Below, in pieces: positions 35,867 through 47,800 of a stretch of DNA of 64,000 nucleotides. Positions within the stretch are counted from its first letter, which is position 1. Every line of letters begins with the position of its first letter. The DNA is from Apodospora peruviana. Lineage: Eukaryota; Ascomycota; Sordariomycetes; Sordariales; Lasiosphaeriaceae. Made by a program: the position numbers and the translations under genes. The DNA lies in the NCBI GenBank assembly GCA_033439685.1, contig JAUEDM010000002.1:1178001-1242000 (forward strand). Reading direction: 5' to 3'. The notes beneath the pieces are model-generated. The model was not told the origin of the DNA. It did no database searches and was given only the letters and a program-made list of their open reading frames with translations.

Positions 35867-37674
35867 TTAATGCTGGCTCCACTCAATGGTGTTCAGATCA
35901 ACACCCTCCTGCACGAGCTCCCACAGGGGACTCAGCTCCCGCAGGAACCCGACGCGCTGCGTCACCGCCTTGAGAACATAGTCAATCTCCTGCTCGGTCG
36001 TGAACCGACCGATACCGAATCTGATGCTGGAATGCGCACTCTCGTCGCTGTTGCCCAGCGCCCGCAACACGTAACTCGGCTCGAGCGAGGCCGATGTACA
36101 CGCGCTACCCGACGACAGGGCAATATCCTTGAGCGCCATGAGCAGAGACTCGCCCTCGACGTAGGCAAACGAAACGTTGACGCAACCCGGGTAGAAATGC
36201 TCGTGGTCGCCGTTCTGCTGGGTGTGCTCCATCGAGAGGAGACCGTTGAGGAGGCGGTCCGATAGGAACTTGATGCGTTTTGAGTCATACTATTGTTGTG
36301 ATTGTAATCCAAAGGGTTAGCGAATTACCCTCAAGTATTCTGACTGATTCTTTGTGATTTGAAAAACATAATGGATCAGAACGGTCGCTGTGTATCAACA
36401 TGGAGTCCTTGTCACGGGACTTCAGAAAGCCATGCATGTATAGCAGTTCATCATAAAAAGAAAAAGGCTGTAGACGGAATGGACAATATTTGGGGGAACT
36501 GGGGAAAACACATACCTCCATCTCCTCCTTGGCGATCCGGCACGCCTCGCCAAAGCCGACAACCAGTGCCGGGGCTAGCGTGCCGCTTCGCAGTCCTCTT
36601 TCCTGACCTCCTCCGCTGATGATGGGGTCTAATCTGACCCTCGGCCGCCGGCGGACAAAGCAAGCGCCAATGCCCTTCGGGCCATAGATCTTGTGCGACG
36701 AAATGGACATCAAGTCGATGTTCATTTCATTAACGTCGAGCGAAAGCTTGCCGACAGCCTGCGCCGCGTCTGTGTGGAAGAACACCTTCTTTGCCCGGCA
36801 GAGCTTACCAATCTCGGCCAGCGGCTGGATCACACCGATTTCGTTGTTCACGGCCATGATGCTAATCAGCACCGTGTCGGGACGGATGGACTCTTCCAAC
36901 AGTTTGAGGTCGATCAGACCATTGCTCTGCACCGGTAGGTAGGTCACCTCAAAGCCTTCGTCCTGTAGATGCCTGCAGCTGTCAAGGACACACTTGTGTT
37001 CGGTCTGGCTGGTTATGATATGCTTTTTCTTGCCGGACCGACCGAAAAACCTGGCCACGCCCTTGATGCTCATGTTGTTGCTCTCGGTGGCGCCGCTAGT
37101 GAAGATGATCTCCTTCGGGTCCGCGCCGATCAGGTCGGCAATATGTTGCCTGGCATCCTCGACCGCCTTCTCGCTCTCCCAGCCATAGGCGTGCGTCCGT
37201 GAGTGCGGGTTGCCGTAAACTCCTGTGTAGAACGGTAACATGGCATCGAGGACTCGCGGATCTAACGGAGTGGTCGCCTGCATATCTAAGTAAATGGGCC
37301 GTTGCCCCTCGTCCATCATTGTCGCCTGACTGAGGACATCTATCAGGTTGTTAGTGGCCATCATCAAATGTCGCAATGCTGACAGCCAAATGCGTACCCG
37401 CCATAGGACTGACATGGCCGCTGGAGCCATCCTGCCCGCTCACTGTGAGGCCAGCCTTTTCAAACTCCTTCTTATCCAACCGGATGGCCGTCTCTGCCTG
37501 CACCTGGGCGTTATCGGGTCGCGACTGTGTCACGTATGTCCGCGTGGCCGGAACATTGCTCTGAATCGCCACCCTCGATAGTGACCTGGCACCGCTACGG
37601 GACACACTGGAAATGGCCGACTTGGATGCCAGGCGCGACGCCTGTCGTAGGACGGACGGTGCGATGTTGGCCAT
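35867..37674 (-). CDS. NFS1: Mitochondrial cysteine desulfurase Nfs1
   Basis: Model: complement(join(35867..36289, 36516..37339, 37398..37674)), 507 residues, introns of 226 and 58 nt. Nfs1 is the PLP enzyme that takes sulfur from cysteine for Fe-S cluster assembly on Isu1 (with Isd11, frataxin) and for tRNA thiolation. Exon 1 encodes an Arg/Ser-rich mitochondrial presequence. The catalytic core shows YLDMQATTPLDPRV, SGATESNN, TEHKCVLDS, NNEIGVIQP, FFHTDAAQ (H281), SSHKIYGPKG (PLP lysine K309), SGGGQERGLRSGT, and the flexible loop SSGSACTSASLEPSYVLRALG with the persulfide cysteine C431. The C-terminal WELVQEGVDLNTIEWSQH is the conserved eukaryotic tail that contacts the scaffold. Length and all key residues are normal. 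Confidence 0.97.
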
Positions 37675-38450
37675 GGTGAAGTCGGTGGTATTTGTAGGCA
37701 GTCGTGGAGTTGGATGGAAAAATGAAAGGTCGGAGGCGGATGCGGATGCGGGAGTGGGCTTCACTTTTGTCGATTTTCCGATCCGGACATTCTAGCAGGG
37801 CTCGGAGGGTCGGAGGTCGGAGAGCGTCGGCGATAAAGCTTCCAAAATAAGCCAATCGGAGATGAGAAGGACTTTCTGTCCCATTGGCCCCACCGCATGA
37901 CGCCGGCACCGTTTCTGGGAAGGATGACGCTGTGCTGCGCTGCTGCGCACATGAAAACGGGATCTGATCTTGGTGGGGAGAATCTCACCTGTCATCCACT
38001 GATCCCGCTCGTCAAACTCTCACTGACTGCTGCAACCAGTAGAAAGAACCCCTAACCATCGGATTAAAGAGTCTGACGCATGCAGTTTTAACAGTCAAAA
38101 CAACAATCAACATTATCTAGAGTTACCATCCCGATCTGTTCCAATCCGGCCGCACAGCGCATGCTTACCTTACCCATTTGCGAATACGCACCAGGCAGCT
38201 GAAAAAAGAGGGCAAGGTCTAAGCAGCCAAGCACCGCTGACGACCTGCTCCGCCCCCTGGCTCCTTTCGTCACCGGCCACGAGGCGACCTCCATGTGCAA
38301 CCCTCGGGGTTGAACAACTGACCGTGAACAATTTTGCTCGATTCTCCACGTCAACATCACGGATCGCCTGTTTTACAGCGCAGCAATAGGTTGTCGAGTA
38401 GTGGCAGCACCTCAAACACGATTAGACGGTATAATTCGACATAATAGAGC
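37675..38450. promoter_or_regulatory. Divergent promoter region NFS1 / RVS167-like
   Basis: 776 bp between two divergent start codons, expected to hold both promoters. The segment nearest NFS1 is GC-rich (repeated CGGAGG/GGATGCGG). No gene or RNA recognised. Confidence 0.45.
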
Positions 38451-39932
38451 ATGAGTTTCCGAGGCTTCCAAAAGAGCGTCGTTCGGGTAGGTTCCAGTTT
38501 GCCCCGCAATCCATTCCCGAGTCGGAAGATCAGACATTGACCTTTTTGTGAGAGTAGGCGCCTCAACAATTCAAACACAAGTTCAACATCGGCGAGCACA
38601 CTAAAGATGCTGTCTACATCGACGCCGAGCGCAGGTTCGAAGAGTTGGAGGCCGAGACCAAGCATCTACACGACGAGAGCAAAAAGTACTTCGAGGCCAT
38701 CAACGGCATGCTCAACCATCAGATCGAGTTCTCCAAGGCCATGACCGAGATTTACAAGCCCATTAGCGGGCGCATGTCGGATCCCGATTCGCTTGTGCCG
38801 GCGGGCAACTTCGAGGGCATCCGCGCCTGCGAGGAGTACGAGGCTGTCGTCAAAGATCTCCAAGAAACCCTGGCGCCAGAGTTGGAGATGATCGATACTA
38901 GGGTAATTCGGCCGGCGAACGAGCTCTTGGACGTGATTAAGGTGATTCGCAAGACGGCCACCAAGCGCGAACACAAGAAGCTGGACTACGACCGGCACCG
39001 CGCCACCCTTAAGAAGCTTCAGGACAAAAAGGAGAAGACGGCTAAGGATGAGAAGGCCTTGTGGAAAGCCGAGAACGACGTTGAAGTGTCAACACAGGAG
39101 TTTAACTACTTCAACGACCTCCTTAAGGACGAGCTACCAAAACTGTTTCGCCTCGAGCGCGAGTTCATCCAGCCCCTGTTCCAATCCTTCTACTACATGC
39201 AGCTCAACATCTTTTACACGCTACACGAGAAGATGCAGCACTGCGATATTGGATATTTCGACCTCACGCTCGACGTGGAGGAGGCCTTCCAGAATAAGCG
39301 GGGCGATATCCAGGAGCAGGCCGAGAAGTTATCCATCGTCAAGTTCAAGACGTCCGGCCAGAAGAGACCGCCGAAGTACGGCCCCGGCGCCAACCGCCCG
39401 CCGGCGATAGATTCCAGCACCAAGCCCCAAGGTCTGCTTACGGCTGGCCCATCAACCACCCCAGGCGCACGGCCATGGCAGCGTCAAACAGAGGGAAGCG
39501 AAGAAACACCGCCGCCGCCCTACTCGCCTGTATTCGCATCCGCATCAGCAACACCAGGGTCCCCGCCGCTGACCAGCCCGAAGCCTAGCTCGTTAGCGGC
39601 AGCCGTGGCGTCGAAGCCGAAGCCTCCGCCGCCGAAGCCGAAGCCCGCCCAATTTGCGGTCAAGAAGCAAGTGGAGACCGTCACGGCGCTTTATGATTAT
39701 GCGGCGCAGGCGGAAGGGGACCTGAGTTTTAGGGCGGGAGATGTGATTGAGATTATCACAAGGACTAAGAACGAGAATGAGTGGTGGACGGGGAGGTTGA
39801 ACGGCAAAGAGGGACAGTTTCCTGGTGAGTCTTCTTTGGGTAAAAGTTTGCCCTGGTTGCTGTTGTGGGTGATTCAGGAGATATAATTGCTAACCGTTGA
39901 CTCTCTTTTCTGCAGGAAACTATGTGAAATGA
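38451..39932 (+). CDS. RVS167: BAR-SH3 amphiphysin-like protein Rvs167/Hob1
   Basis: Model: join(38451..38486, 38558..39824, 39916..39932), 439 residues. Exon 1 codes only MSFRGFQKSVVR, exon 3 only the last five codons; introns are 71 and 91 nt. The BAR domain (about 1-235) starts APQQFKHKFNIGEHTKDAVY and forms the curved dimer that tubulates membranes at endocytic sites and eisosomes with Rvs161. Next come a Pro/Ala-rich linker (about 250-380, PPPPYSP and PPPKPKP) and a C-terminal SH3 domain (ALYDYAAQAEGDLSFRAGD, NEWWTGRLNGKEGQFPGNYVK), which recruits actin and endocytic partners. The tiny terminal exons were found by completing the two conserved domain ends; both close in phase. The match to fungal Rvs167 is strong. 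Confidence 0.95.
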
Positions 39933-40229
39933 GAACGTTTAGAGTCAGCATTTCTTTGATGGGGATGACAGAGGGCAGGGACAAAGCATAGCGTGACGGA
40001 GCAAGGCAAGCCGGTGTGCATGTGTGGTCTGTTTGCTTTGTATACTCTGCGATGACTTATATCGAACGTATTAGTATAAATAATACTAGTTTCTTCTTTC
40101 TTTTATTTTTTTTTACCTTGGCTACGGACATCCTTCTGGAAATGAGAGGCTTTTACTGGTCTATTACATTGTCTGTTGATCCCGGTGTTGAGTTGTTGCG
40201 TGGTTGTTAGGAAGTGGTGAGTGGTCGCG

Positions 40230-40499
40230 ATGGTGAACAAGGACGAGCTGGTCGCAAGGTTGGAGAAGGTCAGGGAGGACCAGGCGAAGAATGACGGAGG
40301 GACGCGAGAGGGAAATGGAGAATCCGACGGAAAGGATGACAAGAGCAGAAAGGACGGCAGTAGCAAGAAGGACGATGCATACAAGAAGGATGATAAGGAT
40401 TCGTCGTCGAAAGGAGAGGGCAAGAAGAAGAAGGACGATACTTCGCGGCAGTCCACTGGCGGGGGCAAGAAAGATGATAAATCGGCGGTGGCCAAGTAA
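40230..40499 (+). CDS. Doubtful small Lys/Asp/Ser-rich protein
   Basis: ATG-initiated frame of 89 residues, 300 nt downstream of the RVS167-like stop on the same strand. The first ~25 residues could form a short helix (MVNKDELVARLEKVREDQAK). The rest is almost only Lys, Asp, Ser, Gly, which is highly charged and disordered. There is no recognisable domain. It could be a genuine small basic/acidic protein, part of the RVS167 3' UTR, or a purine-rich chance frame; the opposite strand is equally open but would encode a pyrimidine-derived Ser/Phe/Pro string, which is less likely. Confidence is low. Confidence 0.3.
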   Translation: MVNKDELVARLEKVREDQAKNDGGTREGNGESDGKDDKSRKDGSSKKDDAYKKDDKDSSSKGEGKKKKDDTSRQSTGGGKKDDKSAVAK

Positions 40500-40904
40500 A
40501 TGTCTGGACGATGATGCGGAAAGTGCGAGTTAACGATACAGTTCAAAGACTATCTTGGGTGTCTCTCTACCATTTCACCTATCGTCGTCCGTCACCTGGT
40601 GCCACACTTCTGGGGCTGGTCATAACGCGAGCACGTTTGCCGGGCACTAGTTGTTTCCCGGGAGGAACTAACTAACCCCAGATATTTTGATCTGTTATCG
40701 TCTGTCTGCATTATTACCCTCATGGTACGCATGGAAATGAATAGCTCCAGTCTATCTGACTGGGCTATTCTGCTGCGTAGGTAAGGTAGTTGACTTTACA
40801 GCCCGTTTTCTGTTGTCATACCTGCTAACAATGTCATGGGAATGGATCAAGGAAGAAATGTATACACAATAGCGTTACGGCGGAACTAGAATTCAGTTCC
40901 TTAA

Positions 40905-40954
40905 TTTTTTTTTTTTTTTTGGTTTTTTTTTTTGGGGGGGGGGTTGGGGGGGGG
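40905..40954. repeat. Poly-T / poly-G compound homopolymer
   Basis: Sixteen T, GG, eleven T, ten G, TT, nine G in succession. A low-complexity, slippage-prone stretch downstream of the Lys-rich ORF. Confidence 0.9.
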
Positions 40955-42938
40955 TTGGGTTTGGTCATCAGAGACTTATTAGTGGCGACTTGCTTTTACC
41001 TTAGGTACCTTAGACAACATATCTACCTATCCAAACAACGACGGGTCCGTCAGAATTTGAGGTAGTTTACAATGAATGGTTCCTAAATTCCGAGTTTTCC
41101 GTTTAAATGCCCAGGACATATTGAGTCTCCGTTGAGTGGGAGGATAAAGACTAGGTACTGGGTATCGATGGACAATATCAGAGACCTGGAGCAGGTCGCA
41201 AGGAATGAAGTAGTTAGTTAGGTAGTTGACTTGGTGTGGTTCGTTCAGCTGGTGATGACGCTGCACTTACTGCCCATTTATTCTCACGGGAGGTGATCAT
41301 CAGCCAGATTACTACTGCTGCTCATTGATTAAGCCTCAGTTTAGAACTGTTCATCAAACAGATCCTTTGAAATGTCAGGATGTACATTAACCGTAACAAA
41401 GTCCATATTCGGGTCTCCTACTTCTCAATCTTTAGATAGATGACTCGGTACCTAGCCCGGTCATTGCATAGGTAGGTACCCAGGTATATAAATTATGTTA
41501 AGAAAGCAGATACCGAGATATCAATGAATGAAAGGTGGTTCCTCAGTATTATAGGAGACTATGTCCAGACAGGCTATGGCAAGGCAGATGAATTTCGCTC
41601 ACTCAGGGGTTGCGAGCATTCTTGTCTCATCTATAGCAAGAGAGCAGTCTGAACCGATCATATCCTAACAACAATACCGTGCTCTCTATCTGTGATAACA
41701 AGCATGCAGCCTGTCAGCTAGTCCAACACCAAAAAGTGAAGCCAGTTTCACCTTTCGTACGATGAAGGCATGGATGACAAAAATACGGAAAATGGAAGGA
41801 AATGAAGAGACGGGACAGCAGATTAGAAACCAAATTTTACTGATCAAACGCTTGATGTGATAGTAGAGACAGAAGTCAACCCATGATACAGGTAGGCATG
41901 TAAGTACCACGACATATCTTTTCATCCATCCATCCGCCCATCAGGAATCACATGGTACAAAATCAGGCAAACCACGCATACATACAGACATGATGAACCT
42001 GATATTGGATCATCTGGACCAAAGAAACGCACCAAGTCAACAGCAACAACACCCACATAGATGCAGTTGTCTCGCCTCGCCTCGTCTTGGCATGGACGGC
42101 CCTTCATCACACCGAAATTCCAACTTTCTCGAGCTACCACCACTATACAAGTCTTCTGCTTTCGAACGGGTTTCACCATGCAATGTCGTCTACTTGTTCA
42201 GAATCGTATCGCCATCACCATCCCCCCTCACAACACCCGACACCATCATCACTGCACCGACCCCCACGCTCCACACTCCTCCCGTCCGGACACCAAGTTG
42301 AGCAACAAAGCAAAAGCAATTTTGCCTGGTGGTAAATGAATCAAGTTGGGCAGGTACCGTAGGTTGGTTGGTAGGTATGTGGCCTTTCTGTCTGCCCAAC
42401 AGACTTCGTATTCCTCATGTCGCCGCCATGATTATCTAGATGGCCATCACACATACATCCCTTCTTTCAACACACCATCCCTTACAGTGCATACACAGAG
42501 TTGAGCAGGAGAACGAGAAATCTGACGGTACGTATGTGTACACGGGCGAGGTCCCCTAGGTAATGTCCCGTAGGTACCCATCCATCACTCACTCTCACAC
42601 AACACCACCATCATCGCACCGGCCGGCCTCTACACCCTACACTTCGTAATACACCGAATAACTGGGATGCCTGACTGACGGCACGTAGATTAGGCACAAG
42701 GCAAGCGTAGACAAGCCGTATATCCGTGTGTTCAACAAAGTATCATGTCGCAGCGATCTCCTGCCGTCTCGCCATCTCGTCAGACCAGAGCTACCTTACC
42801 TATCCCTTGCTACACCACCGCCCACTTCCCTTCCGCATCCCACACACCGAGTTGAGTAAGAGTCCAGGGTAATATGCCCAACGGCACGGAGGTACGTACC
42901 CGAAACCAATCAAGTAAGTAGGTACCTTTGCCTACACA

Positions 42939-42970
42939 CCTCATCCTCATCCTCATCCTCACCCTCATCC
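42939..42970. repeat. CCTCAT hexanucleotide microsatellite
   Basis: About five CCTCAT units, the penultimate altered to CCTCAC, in intergenic DNA. Confidence 0.85.
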
Positions 42971-44788
42971 CCTCCTCTCCCAATCCTTACTCAGTCAAAG
43001 GTCCCTTACACTACCTCGCTTACACACGACCAACCACAAATAAGACGGCGATTTGAGGCTCATCGTGTGTGTGTGTGTCGCTCTTCGCGGAAGGATGCAA
43101 GGCTACCGAGTACCTATGTTAGTTGTACCGAACTCCGAACGGCAAGCAATATCGAGTCGAGAACCAACGAGCCGCAACAACACGGAACTGAAGTCAGAGA
43201 TTCCGCCTCATCTACGCATATCCCAGCCAGCCAGCCACCAGGCGGCCCGGAGAATCGAAGCCGGTGGCCGTCTCCAAGGATAGGTACGTAGCTATCGCAC
43301 AGGAAGTAGGCCATAGGACAGGCCCGCCAGTCTCACGACCAAACACACATAAGATGAATATGAGCCAAGCCGCTGGTGATTAAGATGCTGACCCGACAGA
43401 TAACGCCACCGGAGAGAAACGCACGACATCCCGCGTTCGGACCGACCCGCTGATGATCTGGCCAACTAACTGGGCTGGCTGAATCGCTAGCTCCTTTGCG
43501 CGTAGCCAGTCAGTAGATTAAACTCATCAGGGTTGGTGAGAGGAGGCGGAACAGGGTCTGAGTTGGAAGGGAAAGGACTCACATGTACATGCCCTGCCCT
43601 CGGGTCCAAATCGAAATGACCGCCCACTCGGTCATTCAGCCCCCAGATGAGATGACAAAAAAACACCCAATGCAACAATACAAAGGACCCCACATGAACC
43701 ATCGCGGTGTGGCGTCGTTTATATGCCGACCTAATGGGCTCGGCTCGCGTCTGACCTCTTCCTCCTCCTCCCCGGTGCCTGGGTGGTGGCCGCTGTATCA
43801 GGTCGAGTTTAAGGTGAAAAGAATCGGCCATGGCAGCATAAGCTTGAGTAAGGATAACCACTCACTAGGCGTAACACATAAGGAAAAACGGAGAGAGGTT
43901 CAAACACCAAGAGAATGGAAACGGCCAGCACAAAGCAGCTGCGGCGAGAGCTCCAAGGATAGAAACTAGGCAGTCATACCTAGTTGTTGAAGATAACATG
44001 TGATAACAAAGCCTGCCTCCTCCTGCCAAAGTGCGACCCAAGAGTAACTGTAGCGGCATGCGAAAATGGGCGGTGTTTCCCATACCGGGGAAGAGAATTT
44101 CAGCCAGTAGTCAGGACAAGACCTGAACAACCGTCGCCGAGAGTTGCATCCATCCTCCCTCCTTTGTCCGGGGCCCAACTCGGGACCACGGTCTGGTGAA
44201 CCGACCTTCCCCCAAAGGCTCAAACGTAGATTGGTCGTATGCGAGTCCGACTTTCACGTCGAACGAGGCTGTTCTCAACGACTGAAACCCAAAAGAGTGG
44301 CTTGTAAGCCACAACCTTATTACAAAAGTCCGTATATGAGCTCAGTCAGAGCTCGTGGGGGCAGGGCATGGGGGCCAGGGGCAAGTTGTCCCGGACTGAT
44401 TCATGTAATCACTTAATCGAGGTCCATCTTGACGAAAGGAAAATACGTCTGACTCTTTCGGTCACTCATGTCTTGTCATGAAGTTTGGTGTGGGAAACGA
44501 CACTGTTCTTGTTGGGCGTGTCCTCACGAGATTGTGTGCCGTGATCGAGACAAGCGGGCAGGGTCCATCGATCAACTCTCAAGGCATGTGTTCTGCTTTA
44601 ATCTAACCCATCTGTTTGCCGACATGCCACCTGCACAGATCTGAGACGAGCGGTCCCCAACAAGGCAACTCGCCCGTGCCTCTCCTGGGAAGTCGGGAAG
44701 GACAAAGGTACAGAGGCTTGATGACCAAGGACGGGCTGATCGGCTATGGCTTGTAGAACGCGAGGCAACCCATTATAACGGCCAGATA

Positions 44789-44809
44789 CTATAGTATACT
44801 ATACTATAG
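44789..44809. repeat. Perfect 10-bp inverted repeat with one-base centre
   Basis: CTATAGTATA, a single C, then TATACTATAG: the arms are exact reverse complements. It lies six bases upstream of an unrecognised 120-codon frame. It could be a dyad operator-like site or a chance AT palindrome. Confidence 0.8.
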
Positions 44810-47800
44810 CATATATGTCCCTGGCCCCTGCGCAAAAACGTCTTTCGCGGGATGAAATCATGAAATCCGGGGCAGCGACCAGAAACAGAGGCCGTCATGT
44901 CGCAAAAATAAACACTAGCCTCACTGACAGTGAGCCAAGCGCCAATGCCAAGCTTCCGTCTTTCACTCCGGCTCCAACGACTGATTGGCTGTTTTATGTG
45001 TCCATTGGCAGTTGGGGTATACCGGCGGGAAGGAAGCATAGAATGGGCAACACCAAAATGAAATCAGAAGAAGGACCTGCCCGCATGGGACGGGATGCCT
45101 CAGAAGATGGTCCACCGACCACGGTTGACGATGGGGCTGTCGACAACTTCATTGCTGCCGGCGAGGCTGCTGCCTAATTGGCAGGTACTCGGAGGTCAAG
45201 CGTAGAGGAGCCGACTCCAAAAGAAGAGTAGAAGGCCCCCGTCGCGATGCAGAATGAAGTCACCTGTGGGCATCGGAACGATCTTCGTCCGCCCGGCAAC
45301 TCCGTCAGTGGACTCTCGCAAATGCGGCGCTCCATTCGCTGGGAGCCCGTTGGAAGCCCGGCATTGCGGTCAAGTGGATGAGGTGAGTGAAGCCCTTGCA
45401 ATGGTGAGCAGGAACGTCCAATGCCCGAGCGAACCAGTCAGCCATATTGAGGCGGTGCCAACCGGAGTCTCGCTTGGCTCTGGACCAAGCCAAAGGTGGT
45501 TTTGGTGCTCTTGGAGCTTTTGTGAGTGTGGCGCCCTGCTACAACCCTACCGTCGACCTGATCGCCCATAAATCGATTAAGATAAGACATCCAAGGATTG
45601 GGCCTGCCATGGAAGGCCAAGCGATTGGCCGGATCGCGAGACATTTTGCAAATCCCCCGCAACTTGCAGCGTTCCCGTCCGGTATCCACGGCATCGGTGG
45701 AGGCAGACCGACGCGGGAGAGAAAGGCTGGGACAAATGTCGATGTGGCTGCAGGGCTGAGGAAAAAGAAAGATCAACTAGAAATCCATCAGGAGATATGT
45801 CGTGCGCGTCTGACTGAGGACAGACGACAGCCTCGTGCGCACAACGCATCGTCCTGCGCATCGAGGTAAGGTACCCGCGGCGGCGGGCATACAGGAAGAC
45901 TTGGCCGAGGCAGACGTCGCGGATCCAGGATGGTGCTTCCTGGTCTGCAAGAGGGGCCGTAAGACAATGTCTATTCTTCTCGACCGGTTCCGCCACCTGG
46001 GAAGTACTGCAGGGTCGTAAAGGACGCTCTCGCACGTGTCTTGATATGGCGTTTGTCTTCTAACACCAGGGTCCTGCAGTGTCGACCGAGTAATCCGAGA
46101 GAGCTTTCTCGGTGAGTGATGTAGCCGCGCAACCCACGTGCCAGCGTCGTCACGGGTTCTCAGTCCAACCCCCAAAAGTCTGCGATTTCACCTTTTGAGC
46201 CACATCCCTACTTCCCTGTGGTTATTAGGAATCAGAAACGCGACGCTGGACGTGACGCTGGCACCATCGGAGACATTTGTGGATTACGTTGCCGGAGGGT
46301 TGTGTGGGTTTTGTGTGGCCTATGACGAAATCTCACCGGTCAATTTGAAATAATAAACGAGAGCGAGTGCGCCCTGCTGGGCACGTGTGGTGATTCTCTG
46401 TGACTGATGTCTGTGCTACCGCTTGGATGACTCCCTTTTCTTACGTACCTCTTTGCATCTGAGACTCTATAGCCTCATGCAGGCGTGTTTGTAGGGTGCC
46501 GACGATTGGCGCCGATATGATTCCATTACCTTCAACACGTAACCGGTAGGCGGACGTGGAAATTAGGCCGACCGGCGGGCGCTCTCCGGCCGCCGCCCCG
46601 ACCGACCGCGTCGAATTAGGGTTGGCCGGCGAGGCCAAGTTAAGAATCAGGCCCGGTGGTGGGTGGGCATTGGTGCCGAGGGCCAAGGGCCACGGATGGG
46701 ATGGACGGGATGGGATGGTATGGGGTGGTGGAGCTCTGACAGCCTTCAGTTCGTCCCAAGTCAGATGTCTGGGCTTCAACGACGGTACCAAGCCGACGGT
46801 CGGGAGGGCAGCCACTGGCGATCTTGGGTGGTCTCTCAAACAAGTCGTGCATGTATGCTCTATTCTACGTATGTGCAGGTGCATCCGCTGGTGCGTTGAA
46901 TGAGCAACTGTCGTCGCCATTGGCGAGTTGATTGGGCCACTCATTGGGCGGCGTACGGCCGTCCATTGGGGGGAAGGCCAGACTTAATCTCCAGTTCCCT
47001 ATTGCCTGCAATAGCAACTCTCGAGTTTCATGCCACAAACCCGGTCATCTGTTCTTATCAGAAAGCTTTGCATTTAGTTTCGTCGTCGACAAACCCACAT
47101 TCCAGCTGTTCAAGGGTCGCTGCAATCGGATGACTCGTGGTTTGTCAGGAGCCTCTTTGGGAGTCATTCTGGATGTTGCCATGATCATGATGGTCTACCT
47201 TCCCCGTCCACGATCACGATCCTGGGCAACGTGCAGAATAATTGACGATACTTGGGACGATATTCTACTGGTCTGCAGATGTTGACGTGTTGGCGTTCCG
47301 TACTGTATCCAATGGAGTGATTGAGATGGCCCAAAAGATCGACCTTCCCCCGCAGCTGGGAGTTCTGAGTGGGATATCAGGGCTCGGGCACAGCCCTACG
47401 CCGTCTTTGATCAGCAGAGGCCGCCGTGATCTGTTTCGGGTAAGTGTGGCTTGACTGCACCTAAATCGAGCCGTCAGACTGGTATGCCGAGAAACTATTG
47501 CCGGGACCTTGGACGAAGCGCATCTCCGTATCGGTATCTAAGCGCCCAAATGTTGTCTTTCTTGTCCGCCCCGTTTTCCCCATCTCTTGGCGCCCGTTTC
47601 AGCGCCGCCCCGTTTCGAACTTTGTTTCTTGGTGGGATTATGGGATGGTTCGAGACGACACTTCAACTTTCAAGATGAAATCGGTCGCCGGTGAGATTTG
47701 CAAATCGAGTTTCGTCAACATCCCTGTCACGCCACTCCATCGTGGTGACTTTTACTTCCCGGCAACGAGCCGGGTCGGAAGGACAGTGTAACCCGTCTGT

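Noticed and set aside
40103..40546. 147-codon minus-strand Ser/Phe/Pro frame
   Set aside because: Complement of the purine-rich Lys/Asp frame on the other strand; low-complexity artefact.
44325..44400. Possible tRNA (GTCCG ... CGGAC ends, GAGCTCAGTCAGAGCTC D-arm look-alike)
   Set aside because: No B box, and the internal stretch is G-rich without an anticodon stem.
44815..45177. 120-codon frame as a gene
   Set aside because: Composition is plausible, but there is no conserved motif or splice context; kept only as a note beside the dyad.
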